Of a stretch of DNA of 64,000 nt, positions 16,847-25,379 are shown piece after piece (positions within the stretch are counted from its first letter, which is position 1; each line of letters begins with the position of its first letter). Where the stretch lies: the NCBI RefSeq assembly GCF_027942295.1, contig NZ_CP101416.1, forward strand, positions 1 through 64,000, in the 5' to 3' direction. The stretch is from Pseudanabaena sp. Chao 1811. Lineage in GTDB: Bacteria > Cyanobacteriota > Cyanobacteriia > Pseudanabaenales > Pseudanabaenaceae. The notes under the pieces are model-generated. The model made no database searches. It had not been told where the DNA came from and saw nothing but the letters and a program-made list of their open reading frames with translations. Made by a program: the position numbers and the translations under genes.

Positions 16847-18483
16847 AAACTAAAGGTTGTCCGAATCACACCAACAGTTGCGGTGGGATTAGTACTTACA
16901 CCTTCAGGATTAAACACCCAGAAGACTCCAGGAGTGATGCTGATATTTTTGCTAACACGATAGCGATAGAAGAGTTCTAAATGGTAGGGAGTGGAATTGA
17001 CTGCGCCTAAAGTTGCTGCACCACTTACAGATGTGCGATTAATGGGCTGACCAAAGAGAATACTACCTGCACTTCCCTCGCTAAATAGATCATTGAGAGT
17101 CAAGCCTGTAATCCAACTAGTAAAGGTTGTAGAAGCTGAAGCGTTTACTGCATCAGCAAAAATCACAGTTCCCCAAGTATGGAAGGTAAACTTCGGAGTG
17201 ATTTTCCAAGCTAAATTACCTGCAAGCGAGTTAGCACGAATAGAACCAGTAACACCACTGATGGATTCATTACTAGTCAGTCCAGTACCTAGAGAACTAG
17301 TACCTGTAGTAGCGCCAGACTGATGGTAAGTATTAGCATAGGTGATTGAAGTATCTAGATTGTCAGCAGGTTTAAATAAAAGCTGTACAAGAGCGATCGT
17401 TGAACCGCCAAACAATCCACCCGATCCTCCAGGAGAAGGACTAGAGGGAGAGGATGCACCGTAACCTGCTTGGAGTCTGACTTTATCTGTAATTGACCAA
17501 TCAAAGGCAACTAAAGAAGATGTACCCGCAATCCGCATTAAGGGATCGAAGCGTCCAAACCTAGAGATAGAACCTTGTCCGTTACTTGCTACAGGAGAAA
17601 GAACTGTGAAGAATTCATCAGGGAAACTGACAGGAGCAATATAGAGATTAACTTTATTGTCAAAGATGGGGAACTTGTAATCAAGAAGGCTAAGAGCAAA
17701 CGAATTGTCTGTAACTGCTGCCCCAGGACCAATACGAACAGTGTTCGTTCCTAGAAGATTAGCGAGACTACCAGCAGTTGTACCGCTAGCAGCAACAAGG
17801 TTATTGCTAGTCTCTAGGCGAGTTCTGAGCAAGTCTTTACCTGTAAAGCTAGTATTGAGAACCAGACGAGTACGATTGCTCAGGGTAACATTAGAATTAG
17901 CATTATTGGGACCGCCAGTACCTGCTGTTGCAGAGACAATAACCTCTCCAGTCAGTTTGGTGGTAGTGGAGAATTGTTGTGCCTCTAGCTGAGCAGTTTT
18001 GGTCTCGAGGGCATCAACCCGACCGCGCAGGGTAGCAAGTTCGGCAGCAAATTCTTCCTGTAGTTTTTGGAGAGTAGCAAGATCTTCTTTGCTAACTTTG
18101 TCCGCTAGCCCTGCGGAAATGATTTCATTAATTTTGTCAAGACAAGCATTCAAGCCTGCGGCGAATTCGTAACGACTGGTGGCTTGCTTGCCGCGGAAGG
18201 TGCGATCAGGATATCCCGCAATACATCCATAGCGTTCAACTAAAGATTGTAAAGCAGTAAAAGCCCAATCTGTTGGCTTGACATCGCTGAGTTGGGATAC
18301 AGAGGTAACGTTTTGTGCTGTTGTTTGGGGTTCAGAATCTAATTGAATAGCCTTGTAAGGATCGCTATTTGTGAAAGATGTTGTACTTGTTTCCGAATGT
18401 GCCAGACTGGGAAACATTGATAGGGTTGCTAAAAATGACAAACAACCAGCAGTACGAACAACAGAACTCTTAACCTTAAACAT
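16843..18483 (-). CDS. SLH-domain outer-membrane porin (iron-uptake/OprB-like, SomA type)
   Basis: The 546-residue protein has a signal peptide (about 1-30), an SLH domain (about 60-120: VSQLSDVKPTDWAFTALQSLVERYGCIAGYPDRTFRG in outline) that binds cell-wall polysaccharide, a coiled coil (about 130-175, LATLQKLQEEFAAELA) and an OprB-like beta barrel to the C-terminus, which ends in Phe as outer-membrane proteins do. Cyanobacteria use such porins for uptake of inorganic ions, including iron, and small solutes. Length and domain order match the major cyanobacterial porins. The gene stands alone with its own terminator. Confidence 0.9.
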   Translation of the reverse strand: MFKVKSSVVRTAGCLSFLATLSMFPSLAHSETSTTSFTNSDPYKAIQLDSEPQTTAQNVTSVSQLSDVKPTDWAFTALQSLVERYGCIAGYPDRTFRGKQATSRYEFAAGLNACLDKINEIISAGLADKVSKEDLATLQKLQEEFAAELATLRGRVDALETKTAQLEAQQFSTTTKLTGEVIVSATAGTGGPNNANSNVTLSNRTRLVLNTSFTGKDLLRTRLETSNNLVAASGTTAGSLANLLGTNTVRIGPGAAVTDNSFALSLLDYKFPIFDNKVNLYIAPVSFPDEFFTVLSPVASNGQGSISRFGRFDPLMRIAGTSSLVAFDWSITDKVRLQAGYGASSPSSPSPGGSGGLFGGSTIALVQLLFKPADNLDTSITYANTYHQSGATTGTSSLGTGLTSNESISGVTGSIRANSLAGNLAWKITPKFTFHTWGTVIFADAVNASASTTFTSWITGLTLNDLFSEGSAGSILFGQPINRTSVSGAATLGAVNSTPYHLELFYRYRVSKNISITPGVFWVFNPEGVSTNPTATVGVIRTTFSF

Positions 18484-18665
18484 TCTAAAATCACTCTCTT
18501 CAATACACCTAATTTATAAGGTTAAACTTGTTAGCCTTGGATGTCAAAGGAATATTTGACTGATATTTTGACTGGTATTTTCTGGCGATCGCTAAATCAA
18601 ATTGCTTAAAGATCGATTCAAGGCTAGAAAAATCAAGATATTGAGATTTATCCCTATCAAAATTT

Positions 18666-19529
18666 ATGGTCAAAAATCATCTGCAAAACTTGCTAAATTT
18701 GGCACAAAAAGAAATTAGTAAAGGAAATCTGCCAAGCTATATTCCTCTGCTAGCTCAAGTTGATCCCCAAGCGATCGCGATCGCCATCTGCCAAATAAAT
18801 AGCTCTGGACAGTTAGATATGACTTCAGAGGGTGCTCCATCACTGACTTTTCCTTTGATGAGTGTGATTAAGCCATTTTTATTGTTGTATTTGTTAGAAA
18901 CACAGAACATTAATGAAGTTTTTGGCTTGGTCGATCGCCAAGCAACATCGGCAACATTTAACGCAATTCCTGAAGGCAAACCTCCAAATCCGATGATTAA
19001 TAGTGGCGCGATCGCCCTTTCCTCACAATTACCATCCTGCGAAAATTTGCAAATTTGGCTCAATCAAAAATCTGGGGCAAATCTTCACCTTGATCGAGAA
19101 ATGCTAGATTCTGTGCGCTCAGTTGCTAACCGCCGCAATTTAGCGATCGCATCTCAATTGCAATCTTTAGAAATAATTACCAATCCGAACCATGCCCTTA
19201 ATGTTTATGAGGAAATTTGTTGCTTGCGAGGTAATGTGCAAGATCTGGTAAAAATTGGGACTTTGCTTGTAAATACAAATATAAATACAAATAAATCGCC
19301 AAATATTGAGATTGTGTTAGAAATTATGACCCAGTGCGGCATGTATGGAGCTTCTGCCGAATTTGCTCAAGATATTGGGTTGCCCTCAAAATCGAGTGTC
19401 AGTGGTGCTTTACTATCAATAATTCCTAATCGAGCAGCGATCGCTTGTTATAGTCCAGCCCTTGATGCGATCGGCAACTCAGTTGCAGGTATATTCTTAC
19501 TAAAAAATATAAAATCTTACTTATTGTGA
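18666..19529 (+). CDS. glsA: Glutaminase, GlsA type
   Basis: The 287-residue enzyme belongs to the serine-dependent beta-lactamase-fold glutaminases, which turn glutamine into glutamate and ammonia. The S-x-x-K catalytic pair is S66/K69 in LMSVIKPFL. Other family blocks are NPMINSGAIAL (about 107-117), DSVRSVANRRNLAIA and the C-terminal CGMYGASAEFAQDIGLPSK with the SGALLSIIPNRAAIACYSP continuation and GNSVAG. Length is slightly short of the usual 300-310. The first gene after a divergent region facing the porin, it converges on an HxlR regulator and overlaps that gene's end by 13 bases. Confidence 0.9.
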   Translation: MVKNHLQNLLNLAQKEISKGNLPSYIPLLAQVDPQAIAIAICQINSSGQLDMTSEGAPSLTFPLMSVIKPFLLLYLLETQNINEVFGLVDRQATSATFNAIPEGKPPNPMINSGAIALSSQLPSCENLQIWLNQKSGANLHLDREMLDSVRSVANRRNLAIASQLQSLEIITNPNHALNVYEEICCLRGNVQDLVKIGTLLVNTNINTNKSPNIEIVLEIMTQCGMYGASAEFAQDIGLPSKSSVSGALLSIIPNRAAIACYSPALDAIGNSVAGIFLLKNIKSYLL

Positions 19530-19912
19530 ATTGACTCTACCGCAAGACTTGCTGAGACATCAGCATCTGACGGACGATCAAGCGGAATCTGTGTGTCAGG
19601 AATATGCTTCAAGCCCCAAGCAATTATTACTTTTAAAACAGGACGCAGGCTTCTTCCCTGATCGGTGAGGTGATAATTCATGCGTCGGGAGTGATTGCTG
19701 TAAGGTTGTTTCGCGACCAAACCTAAATCCTCAAGTAATTTAAGACGGTTTGCCAAGATATTCGTAGAGATACCTTCAGGAGATTCTAGAAACTCTTCAA
19801 AACGTTGCTTTCCGAAGAACATCATGTCTCTGATGACAAGTAACGTCCAGCGATCGCCAATCAAATCCAGAGTACAGGAGACAGGGCAAGGAGATCGTCT
19901 TGGTTGGGACAT
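19517..19912 (-). CDS. HxlR-family winged-helix transcriptional regulator
   Basis: The 131-residue protein (start ATG at 19912; a TTG lies 12 bases upstream) shows the HxlR signature: an N-terminal PCPVSCTLDLIGDRWTLLVIRD with a likely redox-sensitive cysteine pair, a recognition region FEEFLESPEGISTNILANRL and the wing YSNHSRRMNYHLTDQG. It is divergent from the hotdog thioesterase with 96 bases between the starts, and two similar inverted repeats lie in that gap. HxlR proteins typically regulate an adjacent divergent gene in response to oxidants or aldehydes. Its 3' end overlaps glsA tail to tail. Confidence 0.9.
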   Translation of the reverse strand: MSQPRRSPCPVSCTLDLIGDRWTLLVIRDMMFFGKQRFEEFLESPEGISTNILANRLKLLEDLGLVAKQPYSNHSRRMNYHLTDQGRSLRPVLKVIIAWGLKHIPDTQIPLDRPSDADVSASLAVESIHNK

Positions 19913-19947
19913 AGCTAAAATCAAATTTATTTAAATTGACTCAATTA

Positions 19948-20004
19948 CTTGCATTTTACAAGCTATACCTGCTAATCTACATTTTAACTTGCAATTTAAA
20001 AGTT
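19948..20004. promoter_or_regulatory. Two inverted repeats, candidate HxlR operators
   Basis: ACTTGCATTTTACAAGC (19947-19963) contains the palindrome CTTG-N7-CAAG. About 40 bases on, TAACTTGCAATTTAAAAGTTA (19985-20005) contains TAACTT-N9-AAGTTA. Both share ACTTGCAWTTTA. The pair lies between divergent regulator and thioesterase genes, and the second ends 4 bases before the thioesterase ATG, which would allow repression of both. Confidence 0.5.
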
Positions 20005-20008
20005 ATTT

Positions 20009-20431
20009 ATGGATACAACAATCCCAAAGCAGTCCTTTGAGATCGAGATTAACTTGCCAGTTAGAACTTACGACATTGACTTTGCAGGTATTGTCAATAA
20101 CATTGTCTATATTCGCTGGTTAGAAGATCTACGTTTAGAGATGCTATCCCTGCATTTTCCATTGGGAGAGCAACTTAAAAATGGAATTATGCCCGTCATT
20201 GTGCAAACAAAAATTGATTACAAGCAGCCCATCAAAATTTCTGATATGCCCATTGGCAAAATGTGGATGCAATCAATGGAATCGTTACGCTGGCGAGTTA
20301 ATGCAGTAATTTCCGTGAACGGTAAAACAGCAGCTTTAGGCGAACAGGTTGGCGTTTTTGTGAATTTGCAAAGCAAAAAACCAGTGCGTATGCCAGCAGA
20401 GTTGAGACATAAATATCAACTACAACACTAA
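20009..20431 (+). CDS. Hotdog-fold acyl-CoA/acyl-ACP thioesterase
   Basis: The 140-residue protein has the 4-hydroxybenzoyl-CoA thioesterase pattern YDIDFAGIVNNIVYIRWLED, with D24 in the position of the catalytic acid, followed by a long central helix and the strand TKIDYKQPIKISD. It would hydrolyse acyl thioesters. It sits between the divergent HxlR regulator and acpP-fabF (113 bases to acpP), so a role in fatty-acid or quinone-related thioester turnover is plausible, but the substrate is unknown. Control by the HxlR regulator is inferred from arrangement and operators. Confidence 0.8.
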   Translation: MDTTIPKQSFEIEINLPVRTYDIDFAGIVNNIVYIRWLEDLRLEMLSLHFPLGEQLKNGIMPVIVQTKIDYKQPIKISDMPIGKMWMQSMESLRWRVNAVISVNGKTAALGEQVGVFVNLQSKKPVRMPAELRHKYQLQH

Positions 20432-20543
20432 GCTGTATCGAAATTTTTAAACAGGTTCTTCGCGATCGTGTATATACAGCTACCTTTATCCGATAAAATG
20501 AAAAACGCTAAAAAGTTTTTGGTTGTAAACAGAGAATAAGTAA

Positions 20544-20783
20544 ATGAGTAGTACCTTTGAGCAAGTTCAAGAGATCGTTGCATCCCAATTAGGCGTTGAT
20601 AAAGCCGAAGTTAAGCCTGAAGCTAGCTTTGCGAACGACCTTGGAGCTGACTCTCTCGATACTGTCGAACTAGTTATGGCTCTGGAAGAAAAATTCGGCG
20701 TTGAAATCCCCGACGAAGACGCAGAAAAAATCGCCACTGTTAAAGACGCTGTTGATTACATTGACAGCAAACAAGCTGCTTAA
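20544..20783 (+). CDS. acpP: Acyl carrier protein
   Basis: This 79-residue acidic protein has the phosphopantetheine attachment motif [16 protein letters not shown], with Ser37 as the modified residue. It carries growing acyl chains in type II fatty-acid synthesis in the cytoplasm. The next gene is fabF, 222 bases downstream in the same direction, the classical acpP-fabF order. The gap holds a hairpin repeat element. Confidence 0.97.
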   Translation: MSSTFEQVQEIVASQLGVDKAEVKPEASFANDLGADSLDTVELVMALEEKFGVEIPDEDAEKIATVKDAVDYIDSKQAA

Positions 20784-20830
20784 GCAATTGTTTTCAATGG
20801 AGGCTTTGTTGCTCAGCAACAAGGCTTTTG

Positions 20831-20949
20831 TTTTCTATTAGGATATAGCTGTGAAGTACAGGGTTGTGTCCCCGCCTTCGGCGGGGACACAACCCTCTGC
20901 AACTCGATTGCTTGAAAAGCCCTATATGCGTGCATGTCCTAATAGAAAA
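20831..20949 (+). repeat. Hairpin element R2, copy A, with 13-bp terminal inverted repeats
   Basis: The ends TTTTCTATTAGGA (20831-20843) and its exact complement (20937-20949) enclose GTGAAGTACAG, a 16-bp perfect stem (GGGTTGTGTCCCCGCC and complement, TTC loop) and TTGCTTGAAAAGCCCTATA. It fills the acpP-fabF gap. The core is shared with 22276-22399 and 24697-24756. Confidence 0.75.
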
Positions 20950-21005
20950 TCACCCTAGCCGCACCTTAAAACCATAAAATTTTGACGTAACTGATTCCAA
21001 ACGAA

Positions 21006-22262
21006 ATGCAAAACCCTCAGCCCCTCTCTCGCGTCGTTGTCACTGGACTAGGTGCAATCACACCGATCGGTAACACGGTCGAAGAATATTGGCAAGGTCT
21101 AGTTGATGGCAAAAACGGGATTACAGAAATTACTCGCTTCGATACAACTGATCATGAATGTCGTGTGGGCGGCGAAGTTAAGGATTTTGATCCACTGACC
21201 TATATCCCTGCCAAAGAAGCACGAAGGATGGATCGCTTTGCTCAATTTGGTGTAAGTGCCAGTATTCAAGCATTGCGCGATGCTAATCTCGAAATTACGC
21301 CAGTCAACGCTGCTCAAATCGGTGTATTGCTAGGTACTGGGATTGGTGGCTTGCAAGTACTCGAAGATCAGCATGAAATTATCCGCACTAAAGGTCCCTC
21401 TCGCTGTAGCCCATTTATGATTCCGATGATGATCGGTAATATGGCAGCAGGTTTGACGGCAATTCACACGGGCGCACAGGGACCCAACTCCTGCACGGTA
21501 ACTGCTTGTGCAGCAGGTTCCAATGCGATCGGCGATGCATTTCGTTTGGTACAAAGTGGTTTTGCTCAGGCCATGATTTGCGGTGGTACAGAGGCGGCGA
21601 TTACTCCTCTAGGCTTTGCAGGTTTTGCTTCTGCTAGAGCCATGTCACGACGTAATGATGACCCTACTCATGCGTCACGGCCCTTTGATAAGGATCGCGA
21701 TGGCTTTGTAATGGGTGAAGGCGCAGGTATTTTAATCCTCGAAAATCTCGACCATGCTCTAGCGCGTGGAGCAAAAATCTATGCCGAGATCGTTGGCTAT
21801 GGCTGCACTTGCGATGCCTATCACATGACTTCCCCTTCCCCCGATGGTGAGGGAGCTATCCGTGCGATGTCTCTTGCCCTCAAGGATGCTGATGTCACTC
21901 CTGAAATGGTGGACTATATCAATGCTCACGGTACAAGTACTGCCGCGAATGATAAGACGGAAACGAAGGCAATCAAGCAAGTTTTAGGCGATCATGCCTA
22001 TAAGACTGCGGTTAGTTCTACTAAGTCAATGACAGGTCATTTGCTCGGTGGTTCGGGTGGTATCGAGGCAGTGGCAACGGTTCTAGCAGTTAAGAATGAC
22101 ATTGCGCCGCCCACCATGAATTTAGAAAATCCCGATCCTGAATGCGATCTCGATTATGTACCGAACAAGTCCCGTCCGATGACAATCAATGTAGCGACTT
22201 CTAACTCCTTTGGATTTGGTGGTCATAACGTCACTCTAGTTTTCAAAAAATACCAAGCATAA
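21006..22262 (+). CDS. fabF: 3-oxoacyl-ACP synthase II
   Basis: The 418-residue condensing enzyme has the active-site cysteine C168 in [12 protein letters not shown], the first catalytic histidine in [14 protein letters not shown] and the second in [14 protein letters not shown], with the C-terminal NSFGFGGHN loop. It elongates acyl-ACP with malonyl-ACP in fatty-acid synthesis. It follows acpP, its substrate carrier. Length and motifs are typical of KAS II. Confidence 0.97.
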   Translation: MQNPQPLSRVVVTGLGAITPIGNTVEEYWQGLVDGKNGITEITRFDTTDHECRVGGEVKDFDPLTYIPAKEARRMDRFAQFGVSASIQALRDANLEITPVNAAQIGVLLGTGIGGLQVLEDQHEIIRTKGPSRCSPFMIPMMIGNMAAGLTAIHTGAQGPNSCTVTACAAGSNAIGDAFRLVQSGFAQAMICGGTEAAITPLGFAGFASARAMSRRNDDPTHASRPFDKDRDGFVMGEGAGILILENLDHALARGAKIYAEIVGYGCTCDAYHMTSPSPDGEGAIRAMSLALKDADVTPEMVDYINAHGTSTAANDKTETKAIKQVLGDHAYKTAVSSTKSMTGHLLGGSGGIEAVATVLAVKNDIAPPTMNLENPDPECDLDYVPNKSRPMTINVATSNSFGFGGHNVTLVFKKYQA

Positions 22263-22275
22263 TCACGTATAACTT

Positions 22276-22399
22276 ATTTTCATTTTGCCTATAGTGTTTA
22301 CCAGTCTAGTGAAGTACAGATTTGTTTCCCCGCCTTTGGCGGGGAAACAAATCTATGTACCTCGCTTGCTTGAAAAACGCTATAAGACAAAATGAAAAT
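22276..22399 (+). repeat. Hairpin element R2, copy B, with 12-bp terminal inverted repeats
   Basis: ATTTTCATTTTG (22276-22287) and its complement (22388-22399) enclose the R2 core: GTGAAGTACAG, a 16-bp perfect stem (GATTTGTTTCCCCGCC and complement, TTT loop) and TTGCTTGAAAAACGCTATA. Compared with copy A the stem differs at several positions, changed on both arms. Confidence 0.75.
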
Positions 22400-22426
22400 T
22401 CAAAACCCTTACTGTAATTATTTTTT

Positions 22427-22460
22427 GTTTTGAAAATGAGGATATCCTCATTTTCAAAAC
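22427..22460. repeat. 34-bp perfect palindrome without a loop
   Basis: The arms start GTTTTGAAAATGAGGAT and meet at GATATC. It lies between element R2-B and the next hairpin; function unknown (possible regulator site, cruciform or terminator). Confidence 0.7.
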
Positions 22461-22465
22461 GTTAT

Positions 22466-22502
22466 AAAAAGAGAGGTGGCGCTTAGCGCTGCCTCTCTTT
22501 TT
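22466..22502 (+). terminator. GC-rich hairpin with flanking A/T runs
   Basis: The arms AAAAAGAGAGG and CCTCTCTTTTT with an inner GCGC/GCGC core form a near-perfect stem ending in five T residues on the plus strand. It would end the acpP-fabF transcript before the Uma2 gene. Confidence 0.65.
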
Positions 22503-22545
22503 GGATTTGCAGTAAACTATCTAGAGTGCAAGAAAAATTGTTTTT

Positions 22546-23235
22546 ATGACGATCGCTCTCGAAGCTTATCCAAACGAACAAATTGGCAATATTGCAACAG
22601 ACATTACTAGCAATATTATTGCCAATGTTGTGTTGTCAAATATTAGCTGGCAAACTTATCAAGCAATGCTTACTGATATTGGCGATCGCAGTTCTGTTCG
22701 TTTAGTTTATGACCAAGGAGTTTTAGAAATTAGGATGCCGTCGGATTTTCATGAGGCAATTAATCGCTTATTAGCCCGTATAGTTGGAGTTTTAGCGGAG
22801 GAGCTAGATTTACCATTAAAAGAATTTGGCTCAGTCACACTAAATCGGAGTGACATCAAAAAAGGAGCAGAGCCAGACTCTAGTTTTTACATTCAAAATG
22901 CCGATCGCATAAGCGGTAATAGGATTGATATTTCTGTAGATCCGCCACCAGACTTGATTATCGAAGTTGACATTACTAATTCTAGTGAGCGAAGCTTGGC
23001 AGTTTATCAACAGCTAGGAATTCCAGAAATATGGCGCTACACAAAAGACAATGTAAAAATCTTGCAATTGCGAGATGGTGATTACCTTGAATGTGAGTTT
23101 AGTGCAATTTTCGTGATGATATCTGGGGAAATACTTGGAAATTTTCTTCAGATATCATCAACGGAAAATAGCACTAGTATTGTCCGCGCTGTCCGCAAAT
23201 GGATGGCTGAAACATATATGAATAGAGATTTTTAA
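22546..23235 (+). CDS. Uma2-family (DUF820) PD-(D/E)XK nuclease-like protein
   Basis: The 229-residue protein has Uma2 landmarks: the N-terminal LVYDQGVLEIRMPSDFHEAINRLL with the helix that follows, EPDSSFYI (about 109-116), PDLIIEVDITNSS (about 135-147) and GIPEIWRYTKD. The family has a restriction-endonuclease-like fold and is greatly expanded in cyanobacteria, with no settled function. It stands alone between fabF and a convergent binding-protein gene, with a hairpin overlapping its stop. A catalytic nuclease role is inference from fold. Confidence 0.9.
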   Translation: MTIALEAYPNEQIGNIATDITSNIIANVVLSNISWQTYQAMLTDIGDRSSVRLVYDQGVLEIRMPSDFHEAINRLLARIVGVLAEELDLPLKEFGSVTLNRSDIKKGAEPDSSFYIQNADRISGNRIDISVDPPPDLIIEVDITNSSERSLAVYQQLGIPEIWRYTKDNVKILQLRDGDYLECEFSAIFVMISGEILGNFLQISSTENSTSIVRAVRKWMAETYMNRDF

Positions 23236-23261
23236 GAATGACACTTCGTGTCATTCTTAAA
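23231..23261. terminator. Bidirectional terminator overlapping the Uma2 stop codon
   Basis: A perfect 14-bp stem (TTTAAGAATGACAC and complement, TTC loop) lies between the convergent Uma2 and binding-protein genes and includes the end of Uma2. Confidence 0.75.
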
Positions 23262-23269
23262 GTTTTAAC

Positions 23270-24664
23270 TTAGCGCAATGGCACAAAGTCATAGCCAACG
23301 CCTGAGCGATCGCCTTTGCTAACTTTGACTAAGATTGAAGCATTTGCCCGATCGCCTGATGGCTGAAAAGTGATTTTGCCTGCTGCACCATCAAGCTCAA
23401 AGCTGGGATTGGATATAGCCTGCTGTAGTCCTTCACGACTAGAACTTTTTTTCAAGCCGCCGATAATTGCTAAGGTCGCATCGTAGCTTGTTGCTGACCG
23501 CCAGTTGACATCGCCACCCCACAACTTCACGGCATTAGCGGAAAAGGGATTATTCGCCAAAAAATCAGGATGCCAAGGCACGGTTAACACCATGTCAGCG
23601 ATCGCACTTTGTCCTAGTTGCAAAGTTTTGAAGGTATACATAGTAGAGTCGCCTAGCAATAACAGACGATTTCTGGCAATAATGGCGATTTCTGTCCCCT
23701 TTTCAATCTTTTCGACCCCCGGTGATAACAACAGAGCATCAACGCGATCGCCTAACATATCCTCAACTACCTTATCAGCGCTGAAGTTTGGACTAGCGAC
23801 ATCACAATTGATACGACTAACTTTGGCTCCATCCGTAAATATGGCAGCCGTAAATTCCTCCTTGAGTGATTGACTAGCCTTAGCCTCAGAATTAAAGCAA
23901 ATTCCAATATTTTTCTTGTTTAGTTTCTTGACTGTGTAATGGGATAGCGAATCGGCTTGAAATCTGACGCTGGGTACTGTCCGAAAAATATAGCTACCCA
24001 TGCCTGAGAGTTCCTTGGCGGTACTCGTAGAAGACATCATCACTAGTCCTCCTGCTTGATAGGTCGGCACTGTCGCAATTGAAACTTCGCTAGAGTTATG
24101 TCCGATGACAGCAAGGATAGTTGGGTCTTGGACTAGAGCCTGCGCTACTTTTACGCCAATTTCAGCTTTATTGTCATCATTAACGATCGCAATTTTAAGT
24201 GGTATTCCATTAATACCACCCTGATTATTCACCTCCGTTTGGGCTTGGGAAACTCCCCGTAAAATTTCCTTCGCTACATTCAAATTGCCGCCAATAGGTA
24301 CACTCACGGCAACTTTTAAGGATGGGCGATCGCCAATTTTGGCATTATTTAAATAAATTAAAGCTTCAGGATCGTTACGTTGTTTACTGAGTGAGGCTTC
24401 CAACTTAGCTGTGGCGGTGGTATAGTCCTTTTTCGCAATGGCAGTGATCGCCGCCTCCTTGTCAGCATTGGACTCAGCAGTAATCAGCAATTTTTCGCCT
24501 TCACTTTTGCGTGTAGTCAAGTCAAAGTTAGCATTGCTAATTGATGAAGAGGCATTAGGGTTTGTTTTACCTTGACCAAAAAACAAAAAACCGCCACCAG
24601 CTAGCCCACCAAAAATGGCTAAAGTTACACCCAACACCACTAGTTCTTTCTTATTGTTTGCCAT
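23270..24664 (-). CDS. Membrane-anchored branched-chain-amino-acid-type binding protein with TPR-like N-terminus
   Basis: From the ATG at 24664 the product has 464 residues: a single N-terminal membrane helix (about 9-28, VLGVTLAIFGGLAGGGFLFF), a short TPR-like helical pair (about 65-105, TAIAKKDYTTATAKLEASL), then a type I periplasmic-binding fold (LKVAVSVPIGGNLNVAKEIL, VIGHNSSEVSIATVP, FRTVPSVRFQADSL). The latter is the Leu/Ile/Val receptor family. No transporter genes are adjacent, so it may be an orphan receptor or sensor. The longer frame to 24715 starts with TTG and runs into a repeat element, so I rejected it. Confidence 0.85.
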   Translation of the reverse strand: MANNKKELVVLGVTLAIFGGLAGGGFLFFGQGKTNPNASSSISNANFDLTTRKSEGEKLLITAESNADKEAAITAIAKKDYTTATAKLEASLSKQRNDPEALIYLNNAKIGDRPSLKVAVSVPIGGNLNVAKEILRGVSQAQTEVNNQGGINGIPLKIAIVNDDNKAEIGVKVAQALVQDPTILAVIGHNSSEVSIATVPTYQAGGLVMMSSTSTAKELSGMGSYIFRTVPSVRFQADSLSHYTVKKLNKKNIGICFNSEAKASQSLKEEFTAAIFTDGAKVSRINCDVASPNFSADKVVEDMLGDRVDALLLSPGVEKIEKGTEIAIIARNRLLLLGDSTMYTFKTLQLGQSAIADMVLTVPWHPDFLANNPFSANAVKLWGGDVNWRSATSYDATLAIIGGLKKSSSREGLQQAISNPSFELDGAAGKITFQPSGDRANASILVKVSKGDRSGVGYDFVPLR

Positions 24665-24696
24665 AACTGTCTGCACGAAATGCCGTTCAGTGATTA

Positions 24697-24756
24697 TATA
24701 GCGCTTTTCAAGCAAGCAGAGGTTTGTTTCCCTGCCTTCGGCAGGGAAACAAAAAG
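24697..24756 (-). repeat. Hairpin element R2, partial copy C
   Basis: On the minus strand it reads stem TTGTTTCCCTGCC-GAA-GGCAGGGAAACAA, then TCTGCTTGCTTGAAAAGCGCTATA, matching the right half of copies A and B. The left half is missing. It lies just upstream of the binding-protein gene. Confidence 0.75.
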
Positions 24757-25379
24757 GGATTACTTACGATTAGGTTTGTCTAGTTCAGAATTTGTCAGAA
24801 AAAGCTAGAAAAAATGATCTGACTTTTTCTGTTCCCATAACTTGCTTGTTAATGTCTTGATTGTTGTCATGAAATATCAGAAAATTTATCGTTAAAAACA
24901 AGTTTGAGTAAGCCAAAAAATATTGTCAAACCCTGAAAACCTTGCTAATAGATGTTTTTGAGGTTTACATCTATACAATTACCTTGCATAACCAGTTTAA
25001 ATAAACTGTGTTAACTTAAAAAACATAGAAAACATTTAGTTCTCTACTTTATTCTCTAGTTTGCAATCTAAATTTTTCTGACGAGTCTAACGGATGGGTG
25101 TTGAGTAATTAACAATTTGATTAAGCAATTCTAATTTATTGTTTTAGTAACTGTGTTGGCAATAGTATTTTGATGTGTTGAGTACAAACTATTAGATTAT
25201 TTATAGTTTGTTTATCTAACTAGATGGAGATTTAGTTAGGAAGTTCCAACCTAAAACAAGTAATTAGAATTAAAACCTGTATACAAAGTAAATAATATTT
25301 TTCTGACTCGTTAGTTTTTTGATAGAGGGCATCTAGGTACGAATAATTAATAACAATTTAGTGGATTGTGAGGAAAACG
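24757..25379. other. Long AT-rich intergenic region without a recognisable gene
   Basis: About 620 bases between divergent genes hold no convincing ORF, hairpin or RNA. The length is more than two promoters need; a decayed gene or an unrecognised small RNA cannot be excluded. Confidence 0.5.
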
